From: an uncultured Spartobacteria bacterium
GTDB lineage: Bacteria > Verrucomicrobiota > Verrucomicrobiia > Chthoniobacterales > Chthoniobacteraceae
DNA length: 64,000 bases
Direction: 5' to 3'
Assembly: GCA_903901425.1 (NCBI GenBank)
Contig: CAIURC010000114.1
Span: 54,273-118,272, forward strand
A program made the position numbers and the translations under genes. How positions within the stretch are numbered: position 1 is the first letter of the stretch; every line of letters begins with the position of its first letter. Shown in pieces: positions 63,801 to 64,000 of the stretch. The notes beneath the pieces are model-generated. The model was not told the origin of the DNA, did no database searches, and saw only the letters and a program-made list of their open reading frames with translations.

Positions 63801-64000
63801 AGAGTTTGGCCAACAGCCCGGCCAACAGCCCGGTCAACAACCCGGTCAACAACCCGGTCAACAACCCGGTCAACAACCCGGTCAACAACCCGGTCAACAG
63901 CCCGGTCAACAGCCCGGTCAACAGCCCGGTCAACAGCCCGGTCAACAGCCCGGTCAACAGCCCGGTCAACAGCCCGGTCAACAGCCCGGTCAACAGCCCG
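60886..64000 (+). CDS. DUF4175-like membrane protein with coiled coils and (Gly-Gln-Gln-Pro)n repeat, partial
   Basis: 1,038 codons are visible and the frame is still open at the window end. Two N-terminal membrane segments (LLRLAAAMVLGAGLNAVLGWAG and GILAGIALLLSLAEK, then a third near residue 145) precede a beta-rich periplasmic part (about residues 170-480) and a very long Glu/Gln/Arg-rich coiled coil (about 510-970). The layout matches DUF4175 proteins encoded last in MoxR/DUF58/BatA operons. The final visible part is a perfect four-residue repeat. Function unknown. Confidence 0.85.
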   Translation, partial: MIDLLRLCLEPVLLRRRSLRRLLRLAAAMVLGAGLNAVLGWAGCGGGWTPVGILAGIALLLSLAEKFEPGPDYVAVAREVESRHPELHALLRTAVEQQPDPGTGQLGYLQGRVVSEAVAECRRRNLAGVVAGWKLGAARTLVLCGLGLFVWTIARQPEPVAEVQKPAVVLREEEPVAIEPGDVEAEKGTDVVVVARFEGPGPAGVRLAQQTADGSGGVELQPMARSLGDPVYGATLRAVQQDTLYRVEFDGKTTRDFRVSVFEYPRLERSDVRLQFPAYTGLPEKEVPDSRRLSAVEGTHVDLNLRLNKPVTKAVLAAKDGREIALEVNPDQPVALLKGFVLAASAGYELRLEDAQGRHAKLPEKFVFEALKNRPPDLRADSPHGDQRFSPIEEVTFRGKVSDDFGLVRYGVAVRLPGGRQEELVLGSGASPGKPQAFRHLLKLEGLGLAPDDVLSWNLWAEDLGSDGKLRRTESDLYFGEIRPFEEVFRKMPESDSSEGEPQGNKVRKLVDAQRKVLNATWNLKRATDSLPVESRPGPKYGKDEPVVRDAQSAVLDETRELEKAVEDAKAKKLASDAAQKMEGALEQLRQAEKNPAPLEEAIRAESDAHAALLKLVAHEYSMSRSRGKSAKNGEEDPARRQMDELEMKPEAERYEKQKEAAQPEARREQLAVLNRLKELAQRQNDINRQLQELQPALQLAKDEAEREEIRRRLKRLREEEQQLLADLDELRQRMDASSQAAQMQDARQQLDQTRADAQQAASALDRQQADSALASGKRAGQRLEELRDELKKQAGGQFREEMRELRRQTRDLAERQEKIGEQLAEKRSPSEPGAAGPKRLAADPSQKEEGREENPDRALAGQRKRFQDVTERIRDLSEESEQAEPLLSRQLEETLRETVLAGTESKLEQAEDLVRRGLDRQARGYGDQARGEIQELKKGVEKAAQSVLGDEAEALQAARAELLAASKALEAEFGQQPGQQPGQQPGQQPGQQPGQQPGQQPGQQPGQQPGQQPGQQPGQQPGQQPGQQPGQQPGQQP
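63808..63999. repeat. 12-bp tandem repeat, at least 16 copies, continuing past the window
   Basis: Sixteen 12-base units encode Gly-Gln-Gln-Pro. Units 1-2 are GGCCAACAGCCC, units 3-7 GGTCAACAACCC and units 8-16 GGTCAACAGCCC. The blocks of identical variants suggest stepwise recent expansion. The array reaches the window end, so its full length is unknown. Confidence 0.95.

Overview
This 64 kb window is high-GC bacterial chromosome, most likely from the phylum Verrucomicrobiota. That placement is an inference. It rests on a Planctomycetes/Verrucomicrobia-type DUF1592-family cytochrome protein beside an ECF sigma/anti-sigma pair, a dcw cluster with a MurC-MurB fusion and an aberrant FtsZ T7 loop, and a DUF4159/MoxR/DUF58/BatA/DUF4175 operon. 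Genes are tightly packed, with many 4-base stop/start overlaps. I saw no rRNA, convincing tRNA, CRISPR array, insertion sequence or prophage.

Layout. 1-4.7 kb (minus): a secreted LamG-like protein, an ECF sigma factor, a FecR-like membrane anti-sigma candidate and a DUF1592-family protein cut by the window start. 4.9-8.2 kb (minus): a probable sugar-acid catabolic operon (DapA-family aldolase, MFS transporter, enolase-superfamily dehydratase). 8.3-11.3 kb: an SRPBCC protein, then divergent leuC and leuD with a small lipoprotein gene between them. 11.5-17.8 kb (minus): a stand-alone exonuclease-fold protein, a repeat-rich DUF2851 protein, threonine aldolase, aspartate aminotransferase and a double-domain nucleoside diphosphate kinase. 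18.0-19.7 kb: an ABC exporter.

19.9-39.0 kb (plus) is the division and cell wall cluster: mraZ, rsmH, ftsL, ftsI, murE, murF, mraY, murD, a LysM membrane protein, ftsW, murG, murC-murB, ddl, ftsQ, ftsA, ftsZ. It is preceded by a promoter-like site overlapping GGGA repeats with an exact 10-bp period, which look like MraZ operator boxes. With lysA at 51 kb, the murE DNPR motif points to meso-diaminopimelate peptidoglycan.

39.0-42.6 kb (minus): an MsbA-like ABC exporter, a hexapeptide acetyltransferase and a glycosyltransferase, probably for envelope glycans. 43.1-47.8 kb (plus): a MacAB-TolC-type efflux operon. 47.9-52.3 kb: a secreted protein of unknown function, alkaline phosphatase (followed by a clear terminator) and lysA. 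52.4-53.4 kb is a gene graveyard with a twice-frameshifted small lipoprotein gene and an AbiEii-like toxin remnant. 53.5-64.0 kb (plus): a six-gene operon (TPR/metallopeptidase-like protein, DUF4159, MoxR, DUF58, BatA/VWA, DUF4175) that runs off the window inside a Gly-Gln-Gln-Pro repeat.

The most unusual points are the FtsZ with altered catalytic T7 loop residues, the nucleoside diphosphate kinase with one dead-looking domain, the phased MraZ-like boxes, and several independent in-frame 12-bp minisatellites in the DUF2851 and DUF4175 genes.
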